This document shows, in pieces, positions 25,989 to 34,033 of a stretch of 64,000 bases of DNA. A program made the translations under genes and the position numbers. The notes under the pieces are model-generated. The model did not search any database. It was not told where the DNA came from and was given only the letters and a program-made list of their open reading frames with translations. Each line of letters begins with the position of its first letter. Positions within the stretch are counted from its first letter, which is position 1. This DNA comes from an uncultured Oscillospiraceae bacterium (GTDB lineage Bacteria > Bacillota > Clostridia > Oscillospirales > Ruminococcaceae), in contig CAKSKU010000009.1 in NCBI GenBank assembly GCA_934465295.1, positions 36,997 through 100,996 on the forward strand, in the 5' to 3' direction.

Positions 25989-27200
25989 ATGAATATAAAT
26001 GACGAATTGATCCAAAAAATAATCGACACAAAATCAATATGCGTTGATTTTCAGCCTATATACTCTTTTAATACAAAAAAAGTCATCGGACTTGAAGCTC
26101 TTTCCCGAGGACAGCTTGAAAATGAGCTTATTTCCCCGTATTTCCTTTTCAACTATGCAAAAAAGCACGGCGAAACGCTCCGACTTGACAGGATCTGCCG
26201 TGAAAAAGCAATAGAATCCTTTCCGAAGGAAAACGAATCGTCTTCGCTTTTCATTAACTTTGAAACATCGATTCTGAACGATGTTGTACCGGGAAACGGC
26301 GAGCTTTTAAAAGCCACCGAGATAAACGGACTTTCGCCCGAGAATATCGTTATCGAACTTAACGAATCGAATGTCCGTGACGCATACAACCTGCTCATGT
26401 TTGTCGATTTTTACCGTTCAAAAGGATTTCTTATAGCGCTTGACAACGTAAGCAACGGACTGGAAACGCAGAACAGGATAATGCTCATCAACCCCGATAT
26501 AATCAAGATCGACAGAGCCATCGTTTCCAACATTGCATCGAATACATACAATCAGGAAGTGTTCAAATCGATAATCAACACTGCAAAGCAGATAGGCGCA
26601 ATGACCGTTGCGGAGGGCGTTGAAACCGTTGATGAAGTTATCGCCTGTATGCTTATGGGCGTTGACTATTTTCAGGGGTTCTATTTTTCAAAGCCTGAAC
26701 GCTTCGACTATATTTTCTCTAACGAGGCTCGTTTGAAGCTTGAAGACGCTGCCCAGCGGCTCAATGTCAGCATGAAGAACAATCCGACCGTTGCGAATGT
26801 CAAGCTTGAAACCTACAAGCGCATCATCTTTGAGCTTATCAACCGAATAACGGGAATTTCTCCCGACAAGTACACAAGCGCACTTGAAGCTTATGTTGCG
26901 GAGCATAGGGAGATAGAATGTGCATTCCTTATCGACAGCAAGGGTTTCCAAGTCACCCCAACCGTTCTGCAAAAGGACACGGAGATACTTTCGGGCTACA
27001 CTCCTGCGGTCATAGGCGTTAATCACGACATCAAAAACTACTTCTACGCTGTCAAGGAACAGATCGAAGACCCGTTCATTTCGGGCTGGTACATCTCGGC
27101 GGCGACCGGTCAGAGCTGTAAAACAATTTCATCGCATTTCTACAACAGCAAGGGCGAAATGATAGTTGTCTGCGTTGACCTTAAAAAGAAACAATCATAA
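25989..27200 (+). CDS. EAL-domain protein with a C-terminal sensor-like domain
   Basis: A 403-residue cytosolic protein. Residues about 1-245 form an EAL domain: GLEALSRG (EAL), FINFET, ELNES, IKIDRAIV, AEGVET and QGFYFSKP are all present. The DDFGTG loop, whose two Asp residues bind metal, reads DNVSNG, so the second Asp is Asn. That makes c-di-GMP hydrolysis doubtful, and the protein may bind c-di-GMP as a sensor. Residues about 265-400 look like a PAS/Cache-like domain of the YkuI type (IECAFLIDSKGFQVT, GWYISAATGQ). It overlaps the convergent DUF4363 gene by 6 bases. Confidence 0.87.
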   Translation: MNINDELIQKIIDTKSICVDFQPIYSFNTKKVIGLEALSRGQLENELISPYFLFNYAKKHGETLRLDRICREKAIESFPKENESSSLFINFETSILNDVVPGNGELLKATEINGLSPENIVIELNESNVRDAYNLLMFVDFYRSKGFLIALDNVSNGLETQNRIMLINPDIIKIDRAIVSNIASNTYNQEVFKSIINTAKQIGAMTVAEGVETVDEVIACMLMGVDYFQGFYFSKPERFDYIFSNEARLKLEDAAQRLNVSMKNNPTVANVKLETYKRIIFELINRITGISPDKYTSALEAYVAEHREIECAFLIDSKGFQVTPTVLQKDTEILSGYTPAVIGVNHDIKNYFYAVKEQIEDPFISGWYISAATGQSCKTISSHFYNSKGEMIVVCVDLKKKQS

Positions 27201-27572
27201 AATATTATACCAAAACGGCAGTTCGGATCTGTAAATAAGTTCGAGCTGCCTTTTTATATTTTCCAGTTCAGCAATAAGCTCATCGTTCGCCTCCCGACAA
27301 TAAGGCTTTACCTTTGATATCGCTATGCTGAGGTCTTTCAGCTTTTCATCGGCAACGATAAGCGACATTTTCCGCTCGTATCTTCTCCACATCGCTTCAA
27401 GCTGACCTGCAAGCTCTTCCGCACTTTTCATATCGTCATTTTCGCAGTAAGCTTCGATGCTTTCTATAACTTCAACAAGATCGTTGTTCTCTTTTCGGAC
27501 TATGAAGATCCCCGTTACCGACCATATTATTATTGCCGCAAGCAGCACAAAGGCTGTTATCGTTCGTTTCAT
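27195..27572 (-). CDS. DUF4363 family protein
   Basis: A 125-residue protein with one N-terminal membrane segment (about residues 5-25) and a helical outside domain containing MWRRYERKMSLIVADEKL. Both match the DUF4363 family, which in clostridia is commonly encoded just after a DUF421 gene. The ATG overlaps the DUF421 stop (ATGA), so expression is coupled. The function is unknown; its place near spore genes in several genomes suggests a sporulation link. Confidence 0.82.
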   Translation of the reverse strand: MKRTITAFVLLAAIIIWSVTGIFIVRKENNDLVEVIESIEAYCENDDMKSAEELAGQLEAMWRRYERKMSLIVADEKLKDLSIAISKVKPYCREANDELIAELENIKRQLELIYRSELPFWYNIL

Positions 27573-28258
27573 TTGTTATCCTCTCCACTGCGGTCATTTC
27601 TTATAAGCGAATAATTTCCGTCACTGTCGAGCGTCATAAGAAAAACGCCAGATAGGACGGTTTTTTCTTTTATCAGTATCTTTTCAAGATAAGCTTTGCT
27701 CTTTTGCGTTCGTGTAAGTGCGGCTTCGATTATCTTTCCGTCATCGATAACGACTTCGGGAGGGTCAATGCTTCTTCCGCACACCTCGAGGTCTTTATTG
27801 TTCGGCGTTCTGAACGGCTGCTTCTGATATATCGAAACCGCTCCCGTTGTTTCGACTACTGCGAACTGGACTTCGCTTATATCAAAGATATCCTTGCTGT
27901 GGAGAGCTTCCATAAGGTCATCTGCGGTGAAGCGGATATCGTTCATTTTCTTCTTGTCGATGATGCCGTTGCTGATTATAATGACAGGCTTTCCGCAGGT
28001 GAGGTTGCGCAGGTGCTTGGACTTTATTCCGAGCCATGACATTATAACGTCAAGGCAGGCAAGAGTCAATATTGGGATAATTCCCGTAAAAAGCGGCATT
28101 GTCATATCCTCAACTGGGAGCGTTGCGATATTTGATATAAGGATAGTCACCGCAAGCTCGGACGGCTGAAGCTCGCCTATCTGATGCTTTCCCATAAGCC
28201 GCATAGAAAAAATTATAAGCAGATACAGCACTACCGCTCTTATAAATACAACTGTCAT
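27569..28258 (-). CDS. DUF421 (YetF-type) membrane protein
   Basis: A 229-residue protein with about three membrane spans in the first 90 residues and a soluble C-terminal part. FSMRLMGKHQIGELQPSELAVTILISN, read in shorter parts MRLMGKHQIGEL and ELAVTILISN, is the family hallmark, as is a later KPVIIISNGIID segment. The ATG at 28258 has AAAGGAT about 8 bases upstream; the open frame extends 18 codons more. The function is not established; related YetF/YrbG proteins are membrane proteins of sporulating Bacilli and Clostridia. Confidence 0.85.
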   Translation of the reverse strand: MTVVFIRAVVLYLLIIFSMRLMGKHQIGELQPSELAVTILISNIATLPVEDMTMPLFTGIIPILTLACLDVIMSWLGIKSKHLRNLTCGKPVIIISNGIIDKKKMNDIRFTADDLMEALHSKDIFDISEVQFAVVETTGAVSIYQKQPFRTPNNKDLEVCGRSIDPPEVVIDDGKIIEAALTRTQKSKAYLEKILIKEKTVLSGVFLMTLDSDGNYSLIRNDRSGEDNK

Positions 28259-28382
28259 TTTTCTTATCCTTTCAGACGATTTTTTCATAAGTAGAATGTA
28301 CCGTTTTTTCAAAAATATGTATTTTCAGAGAAAAGCAGGATAAAATACATTTCAGAAAAAAATTTGAAAGGTAAGGTTTGAT

Positions 28383-29894
28383 ATGAAAAAACCTGATTCA
28401 AGCTGTTTCAAGGACGTTCCGCTTTCTGCGGATATCGATGAGAACATACGAAACATTGAACGCATAATGAAAAACTGCTCCGACCTGCTCCTCAACCCGT
28501 TCCTTATATCGGGTGTAAAATGCAATCTTGTTTGTCTGGAGGGAATGGTTTCGACCTCGACCATAGCGAAGCTTATACTGAATCCTTTAATGGAGATCCA
28601 CCTGCCCAATGATGTGAGCAGTGCGGAGGTCTATGAACATATCGACAAGCGGATGCTGCTCACGACCGACCGAGGAATCGTAACGGAATACGGTGATCTT
28701 GTTCGGCGGCTTATGAGCGGCTTTGCGGTGTTATTCGTTGACGGCTCGGACAAGGCTTTCGGATTGGGAGTTCAAGGTTATGCTGTAAAAGGCATAGACG
28801 AACCCTCGTCCGAGGGAAACATTTTCGGTTCGCACGAGGGTTTCACAGAAACGGTAAGAACGAATATGTCGCTCGTTCGCCGCAGGGTGAAATCTCCTCT
28901 GCTGAAATTTGAGCTTTTCCCCGTGACCGAACTGAGCAATGTTGATGTCATAGTTTCCTATATGACGGACAGAGTTCCGAAAAAGCTTGTTGAAGGTGTG
29001 AAAAAGCAGCTCAAAGGAATGAAGCTTGAAACGGTTCTGTCGAACGGTTACATCGAGCCGTTTCTGAACAACACGAAGCTGTCGCTTTTTTCGGGAGTTT
29101 CCGTTACGGAACGCCCCGATGTTTTCTGCGCAAAAATTCTCGAGGGGCGCATCGGCGTTATGATAGAGGGAACGCCGTTTTCTCTTATCCTGCCTGCGCT
29201 TTTTATCGAAAATTTTCAGACGCTCGATGATTACACCTTTCGCCCTTATTACACGACCTTTATCCGCTGGGTACGTTACATTGCGTTTATTGCGGCGGTG
29301 TTCCTGCCTGCGGTATATGTTGCGGTAGTCACGTTTCACCCCGAGCTTTTCAATCACACGATGCTTATAATCCTGTCCGAGGCTGAAGAGCTTGCGCCTC
29401 TGCCGCTTATGGTCGAAGCGCTGATAGTTCTTATTTTTTATGAAATAATCCGTGAAGCTGGCATTCGCCTGCCTAAGAGCATAGGCGGTGCTGTTTCGAT
29501 AGTTGGCGGACTTATGATCGGCGATGCGGCTGTTTCGGCAGGAGTTATATCCAATCCGCTGCTGCTTGTATGCGCTATTTCCGTTACCTCGTCTTTTGTT
29601 ATTCCGTCGCTCAATCAGCCCGTGACGATACTTCGCTTCGCCGCTGTTATCGCAGGCGGAATTTCGGGATTGTTCGGCATTGCACTTATTGCGGCGCTTA
29701 TGATAGTGAATATCTGCTCTCTCGAAAACGCAGGAACGCCCGTTACATCTCCCGTTTCACCGCTTACGCCGATGGCGTTGCGTGATGTTCTGCTTCGTTC
29801 GGGCTTTAAAAGAATGCAGGAGGATAAAGTCGCTATTGAAAACCTTAACGGAGTAAATATGGACACATTGAATAAGGAGGACAGCAATGACTAA
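28383..29894 (+). CDS. Spore germinant receptor subunit A (GerAA family)
   Basis: A 503-residue protein with a large soluble N-terminal part (residues 1-290) and about four or five membrane spans between residues 295 and 450. VIVSYMTDRVP, VEGTPFSLILPALFIENFQTLDDY and EIIREAGIRLPKSIGGAVSIVGGL, seen in pieces, are classic GerAA signatures. It sits in the spore inner membrane and senses germinants together with the B and C subunits. It heads a three-gene operon and overlaps the next gene by 8 bases. Confidence 0.94.
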   Translation: MKKPDSSCFKDVPLSADIDENIRNIERIMKNCSDLLLNPFLISGVKCNLVCLEGMVSTSTIAKLILNPLMEIHLPNDVSSAEVYEHIDKRMLLTTDRGIVTEYGDLVRRLMSGFAVLFVDGSDKAFGLGVQGYAVKGIDEPSSEGNIFGSHEGFTETVRTNMSLVRRRVKSPLLKFELFPVTELSNVDVIVSYMTDRVPKKLVEGVKKQLKGMKLETVLSNGYIEPFLNNTKLSLFSGVSVTERPDVFCAKILEGRIGVMIEGTPFSLILPALFIENFQTLDDYTFRPYYTTFIRWVRYIAFIAAVFLPAVYVAVVTFHPELFNHTMLIILSEAEELAPLPLMVEALIVLIFYEIIREAGIRLPKSIGGAVSIVGGLMIGDAAVSAGVISNPLLLVCAISVTSSFVIPSLNQPVTILRFAAVIAGGISGLFGIALIAALMIVNICSLENAGTPVTSPVSPLTPMALRDVLLRSGFKRMQEDKVAIENLNGVNMDTLNKEDSND

Positions 29895-30960
29895 AAAGAT
29901 CAGCAAATGGCAGCTTGTATTTCTGCTGCTTTTATGCCGCATTTTCACGCTGATGACGTATGTTCCTGCCTTTTCTCAGGGTGGAGGTATATCGCTTCGG
30001 CTGAAAGCTGCCGTTATCTCTATCCTTATACAAGCGATACTTGTTATACCGATCATTGTGTTGTCAAGCCGCTTCCCCGACAAGAGCGTTACCGAGATCA
30101 TTTATGAAAAAAGCAGCATTGCAGGCTTCATTGCAGCAATTTTGTACCTTCTGTTTTTCATTTCGCTCTGCACGGGTCAGGTCCTGCACTATGTTGATTT
30201 TCTTAGCAACAGCTTTCTCCACGGGGAAAAATTATTTCCGCTTGCGGCTCTGCTTATAGTCTGTGCATACTGCGCTTACTGCGGAACGGAGGGACTTGCC
30301 CGAAGCAGCGTTATTATGATGATACCGTTCCTGCTTATGGTCGTGCTTATGGGGATAGGTGCGAAGGACGCTTTCAGCATAAACAATTTTTACTTTGAAA
30401 AGGGCTCGTCAGGACTTGCCAAAGCTGTTATGGACGACCTTGCACGAAACGGAGAGGTCGTTGCAGCGGCATTTCTGATGAAAAATCTGCGGAATGGATT
30501 GAAATGTGTACTCTACCGGCTGCTTGCGGCGAAGCTTATAGTGACATCGGTGATTTTTGCGCTGATAACGGGAGTTCTCGGCGATCTTGCGGACACGCTC
30601 GGTTATCCATTCCTCACGGTGGGATCTTTGACGAATTCGGGAGCATTCCGTCAGAATGGTGCGCTTTATCTTATCCTGTGGACGATATCTGCTGTGATAA
30701 GCATTTCCGTTTTCATAAGCATCATCTCGGGAATTTCGTCCGAAATTTATCACGGAATAAAGCTTCGCAATGCTTTTTCTGCGCTTGCGGTGTTCATCGT
30801 TTCGGCGGCGTTTATGTTTTACAAAGCGGACTTTTCGCCGATACGGAACATTCTCTGCGGCGGTTATGCACAGCTTATACTTCTTGCACTGATACCGCTT
30901 ATGGTGCTTATATGCGAAGGGATAAGCGGCAGGAAAGGACTGAAAAGGAATGAGATATAA
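29887..30960 (+). CDS. Spore germinant receptor subunit B (GerAB family permease)
   Basis: A 357-residue integral membrane protein with about 10 hydrophobic segments and the APC-like fold of GerAB, the subunit thought to bind the germinant. The opening KKISKWQLVFLLLLCRIF and repeated long hydrophobic stretches fit. It overlaps subunit A upstream by 8 bases and subunit C downstream by 11 bases, so the three subunits are translationally coupled. Confidence 0.9.
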   Translation: MTKKISKWQLVFLLLLCRIFTLMTYVPAFSQGGGISLRLKAAVISILIQAILVIPIIVLSSRFPDKSVTEIIYEKSSIAGFIAAILYLLFFISLCTGQVLHYVDFLSNSFLHGEKLFPLAALLIVCAYCAYCGTEGLARSSVIMMIPFLLMVVLMGIGAKDAFSINNFYFEKGSSGLAKAVMDDLARNGEVVAAAFLMKNLRNGLKCVLYRLLAAKLIVTSVIFALITGVLGDLADTLGYPFLTVGSLTNSGAFRQNGALYLILWTISAVISISVFISIISGISSEIYHGIKLRNAFSALAVFIVSAAFMFYKADFSPIRNILCGGYAQLILLALIPLMVLICEGISGRKGLKRNEI

Positions 30961-32023
30961 AAAGAGCTTTTTTCTCGCTGCGGTCATTTCGGCAGCTCTG
31001 CTTTTAAGCGGCTGCTTCGGCGGAGTTGAGGTCGGCGACCGTGCTTTTGTGCAGATAATCGGCATTGACAAGCGGCTTGATATTTATACGGTGAGCTTAC
31101 AGATATTTCAGCCGAGCGGAAGCGGTGCGCCGTCCTCTGCCAATGAGAATTCAGTATGCATAAGCGGTGAGGGCAGCGACCTGAACTCGGCAATATCCGC
31201 CTGCGAAGTTCGTTCGGGCAACAATATTTTTCTCGGGCATCTTAAATCTGTGATTTTCGGCAGTGGGATAACCTCGCCTGCCGATGAGCTGAACACTCTG
31301 ATCGGTCTGCGCTCGGATTTCGGGACACTGCCGCTCTCCTGCCCCGTTTTTTACAGTGATTCGCCTTATGAAGTGGCCTCACTCACCTCGGAAAGAGGGC
31401 TATATTCTGCGGAGCGGCTGACCGATCTTATCAAGAGCAATGCCAATTTTGGCAGGACGTTTTATGTACCCGTTTCCGACATTCTCAATGCCGAGCTTCA
31501 CCCGATGGGCTGTGCTGTTCTTCCCGAGGTGTACACCGATGGAAACGATGCGGATTTTGACGGTGCGGCAGTGATAAACAGTGGCTTGTCCGATATAAAA
31601 CTGACCGATGAACAGCTCAAAGGCTTTCTTGTTTTTTCGGATAAATTCCAATGCAAGAGCAGGCTCGTTGTAAGCACGGGTAATAATATTCCCGTTGAGA
31701 TAACCGACTCAAAAAGCTGTGTTTCCGCAAAAAATTCGGACGGCAAGCTTTTGATCGAAACAAAGATAAAGCTTCGGCTGAAATTTCCCGAAAACTGCCC
31801 CGATATGCACCAAGCGGCTAACGAGGTATGCACAGCCGTGCGTGATGAGTGCATTTCAGCATATTCGGAGACCGTCTGGCAGAACGGTGCTGACATTTTC
31901 GGTATCTATTCCGAGGTTCGGCGGAGCTGTCCCGAGCTGATCGAAGACATCGGTGAAGAAGAATTTGCCGAACTGCTGAAAAACAGCATTCTCACGGTCA
32001 AAGTCAGTGCATTATCAGCCTGA
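30950..32023 (+). CDS. Spore germinant receptor subunit C, lipoprotein (GerAC family)
   Basis: A 357-residue lipoprotein: a signal segment followed by LLLSGCFGG (lipobox Cys at about residue 22), then VGDRAFVQIIGIDKR, the family opening (usually RxxxxxxxGiD). It is anchored to the outer face of the spore inner membrane. Its last bases overlap convergent spmB by 20 bases. Confidence 0.92.
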   Translation: MRYKKSFFLAAVISAALLLSGCFGGVEVGDRAFVQIIGIDKRLDIYTVSLQIFQPSGSGAPSSANENSVCISGEGSDLNSAISACEVRSGNNIFLGHLKSVIFGSGITSPADELNTLIGLRSDFGTLPLSCPVFYSDSPYEVASLTSERGLYSAERLTDLIKSNANFGRTFYVPVSDILNAELHPMGCAVLPEVYTDGNDADFDGAAVINSGLSDIKLTDEQLKGFLVFSDKFQCKSRLVVSTGNNIPVEITDSKSCVSAKNSDGKLLIETKIKLRLKFPENCPDMHQAANEVCTAVRDECISAYSETVWQNGADIFGIYSEVRRSCPELIEDIGEEEFAELLKNSILTVKVSALSA

Positions 32024-32525
32024 CCGTGAGTGCGCTGAAGATGAAGCCTGTAAAATCGGCTGTCAGCGAGGAAACGAGCGAATGGCGTGTGTTTTTCACA
32101 TTCGTTGCGCCGTAATAAACCGCAAGCGTATAAAAGGTCGTTTCGGTCGAGCCTAATATAACGCTTGCCACCCTGCCTGCAAAGCTGTCGGGATGAACGC
32201 TTTCGAGAATGGTCTCATAAACTGCGAGCGCACCGCTTCCTGACACGGGACGCATTACCGCAAGCGGCAGACATTCACTCGGGAAGCCCAAAAAGTCCGT
32301 CAGCGGTTTCAGCAGGCTTGCTATCATCTCCATTCCGCCCGAGGCTTTGAACATTCCTATCGCTGTTATCATCGCTATCAGCGACGGCAATATCCCTATC
32401 CCGACCGAGAGATTTTCCTTTGCGCCCTCGATGAATTCATCAAAGACGTTCACCTTATGAAGCAAACCATACAATACTATCAGACCAATAAATATCGGAA
32501 TGAGAAGCTCTGTGAATTTAAACAT
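32004..32525 (-). CDS. spmB: Spore maturation protein B
   Basis: A 173-residue membrane protein with about 4-5 spans. EGAKENLSVGIGILPSLIAMI and RPVSGSGALAV and GSTETTFYTLAVYYGA are SpmB hallmarks (nucleoside-recognition fold). Together with SpmA it is needed for full dehydration of the spore core. The ATG at 32525 has AAAGGAAG upstream and overlaps the end of spmA by 8 bases. Confidence 0.93.
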   Translation of the reverse strand: MFKFTELLIPIFIGLIVLYGLLHKVNVFDEFIEGAKENLSVGIGILPSLIAMITAIGMFKASGGMEMIASLLKPLTDFLGFPSECLPLAVMRPVSGSGALAVYETILESVHPDSFAGRVASVILGSTETTFYTLAVYYGATNVKNTRHSLVSSLTADFTGFIFSALTVRLIMH

Positions 32526-33135
32526 TCGGTGACTTCCTTTCCGATTTTTTATGCGCCAGACCTGAGATGCCGTCAAGCGTGATCGCAGAAACAAGCCCTG
32601 CGGCGAGTGCGATGACCGATGTTATTATAACACACGGGAAAATTTCCATAGGTGCGGCTGAACCGTGCTTTGAACGGAGCGAAGCCGCTGTTGTCGGCAG
32701 GATAGTTATCGAAGCCGTGTTCAGAACGGAAAAGACTATCATATTTCGGGTGGCTGTGCCGTTGGCATTTTCCTCCGTTTCAAGAGCTTTCATAGCCTCA
32801 ATGCCGAGCGGAGTTGCCGCATTGCCCAGACCGAGCATATTCGCCGTTACATTGAGACAAATTGCGTGAAATGCCTTTCCGTTGAGGTCAAGGTCTTTGA
32901 ATATGAACTTTGCAAAGGGTCGGAACGCCGCCGCAAGCTTATCTGTAAGATGCGATCTTTCGGCGACCTTCATAAGCCCTCCCCACATACACATCCCGCC
33001 GATGAGATAGAGGAAAAGCTCGACCGCTTCAACGCAGGAATTTATGGCGGCGTCGGAGACCTCGGCGCTTTTTCCGCTTATTATACCGCATATCACGGAA
33101 AAGAGTATCATTGCCGCAAAAATCACATTCATCAT
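32518..33135 (-). CDS. spmA: Spore maturation protein A
   Basis: A 205-residue membrane protein, partner of SpmB. GGMCMWGGLMKVAERS, NMLGLGNAATPLGIEAMKA and NTASITILPTTAASLRS are typical. GGAGGA precedes two consecutive ATG codons at 33135 and 33132; either may be used. The spmA-spmB pair lies tail to tail with the gerA operon, forming a sporulation cluster. No clear sigma-A promoter is visible upstream, as expected if a sporulation sigma factor drives it. Confidence 0.93.
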   Translation of the reverse strand: MMNVIFAAMILFSVICGIISGKSAEVSDAAINSCVEAVELFLYLIGGMCMWGGLMKVAERSHLTDKLAAAFRPFAKFIFKDLDLNGKAFHAICLNVTANMLGLGNAATPLGIEAMKALETEENANGTATRNMIVFSVLNTASITILPTTAASLRSKHGSAAPMEIFPCVIITSVIALAAGLVSAITLDGISGLAHKKSERKSPNV

Positions 33136-33342
33136 AGCTCATTTCCTCCTCCGTATCGGAAATCAGGACTGTTTTATGCATTTGACAATCGACAATTATT
33201 TACATTCCAGAAAATGTATTTTCGTTGTTTATTTTTACATAAGCTATAAAAAAATTTGTCATATCTTGTAATTGTTTATATAAAAATCATATTATTGTCT
33301 ACCTTGTTTACTATAAAGTAATAAATATTCTATAAATCTAAT

Positions 33343-33371
33343 TTGACAAAAAATAGTATAAAGTATATAAT
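33343..33371 (+). promoter_or_regulatory. Sigma-A promoter of the AbrB-like gene
   Basis: A perfect TTGACA and TATAAT pair with a 17-base spacer. Transcription would begin near 33378, leaving a leader of nearly 200 bases. Confidence 0.85.
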
Positions 33372-33377
33372 TTACTA

Positions 33378-33573
33378 TGAAGAAAACTATGGCTAAAAAA
33401 CGTTCGTGCAGTTCCGCTTAAACGTCCGTCAGCGATCTTAAACGGTACTGACCGACGAACAGTTTCCCATAGGTAAATCAAAGAGAAGGAAGCGGTTTGG
33501 AAATAATATTTTCAAACCAAAAGTTTTGTTTTGGGGAAGCTCCCCCGAAAATCAGAAAGGAAAGGTATTTAAT
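33378..33573 (+). other. Long structured 5' leader of the AbrB-like gene
   Basis: This leader holds at least three hairpins. One has arms CGTCcGTCAG and CTGACcGACG (about 33420-33455, one C-C mismatch). A second has GGTTTGGAAAT at 33494-33504 pairing with ATTTTCAAACC at 33508-33518 and then a T-rich run. A third is built on GGGG and CCCC (33534-33546). The normal SD (AAAGGAAAGG) follows. I do not recognise a riboswitch class; it could be an attenuator or a protein-binding autoregulatory region. Confidence 0.5.
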
Positions 33574-33813
33574 ATGAAAGCAACAGGAATTACCCGTAGA
33601 ATTGACGAACTCGGCAGAATCGTTCTCCCTATCGAGCTCCGCAGAGGTCTTGAGATAGGCGAAAAGGATGCTCTTGAGATCTATGTTGAGGACGATACAA
33701 TTATCCTTAAGAAATTCAGAAAGAACTGCATTTTCTGCGGAAACGAAGACAACATCATCGACTTCAAGGGCAAGAATATCTGCAGCGAATGCATCGCACA
33801 GCTCAAAAAGTGA
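33574..33813 (+). CDS. AbrB/SpoVT-type transition-state regulator with a Cys4 tail
   Basis: A 79-residue DNA-binding protein. Residues 1-48 are the swapped-hairpin AbrB domain (GITRRIDELGRIVLPIELRR, then ALEIYVEDDTIILKKF); residues 51-74 carry CIFCGN and CSEC, a likely zinc ribbon. Such proteins dimerise and control the switch to stationary phase or sporulation. Its ATG follows AAAGGAAAGG. It stands alone after a long leader. Confidence 0.9.
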   Translation: MKATGITRRIDELGRIVLPIELRRGLEIGEKDALEIYVEDDTIILKKFRKNCIFCGNEDNIIDFKGKNICSECIAQLKK

Positions 33814-33917
33814 TCCCATAAATTATTATGACAAGCTCACTCGGTTTATTACATAAATTTCAGTAAGCTTATTTTAAGCGGAGCTGAAGCTTCACACCAA
33901 TTTGCGGACTTTCAAAA

Positions 33918-34010
33918 ATGACTTTGTACAGCTTCGGGCAGGGAATTTTCCCCGAGACAGAGACTGTGCAAAGTCATAGAGAATTTGCCCCCAAAGTTTT
34001 TTCGGGGGTA
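33918..34010 (+). other. Structured RNA element upstream of the HD-GYP gene
   Basis: ATGACTTTGTACAG (33918-33931) pairs with CTGTGCAAAGTCAT (33964-33977) through 14 bp with one G-U pair. It encloses a bulged inner stem (TTCG...GGGA with TCCC...CGAG). It is followed by a second hairpin, CCCCC with GGGGG (33988-34008), that looks like a weak terminator (TATCTTTATT follows). It lies between the AbrB-like gene and the HD-GYP gene. It may be the terminator region of the former or a regulatory leader of the latter. Confidence 0.5.
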
Positions 34011-34033
34011 TCTTTATTCATCATGACAGCGAG

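Noticed and set aside
33377..33421. A 14-codon frame (opening MKKTMAKKRS) at the start of the AbrB leader
   Set aside because: Its ATG coincides with the predicted transcription start and it has no ribosome site; leaderless translation cannot be supported from sequence alone.
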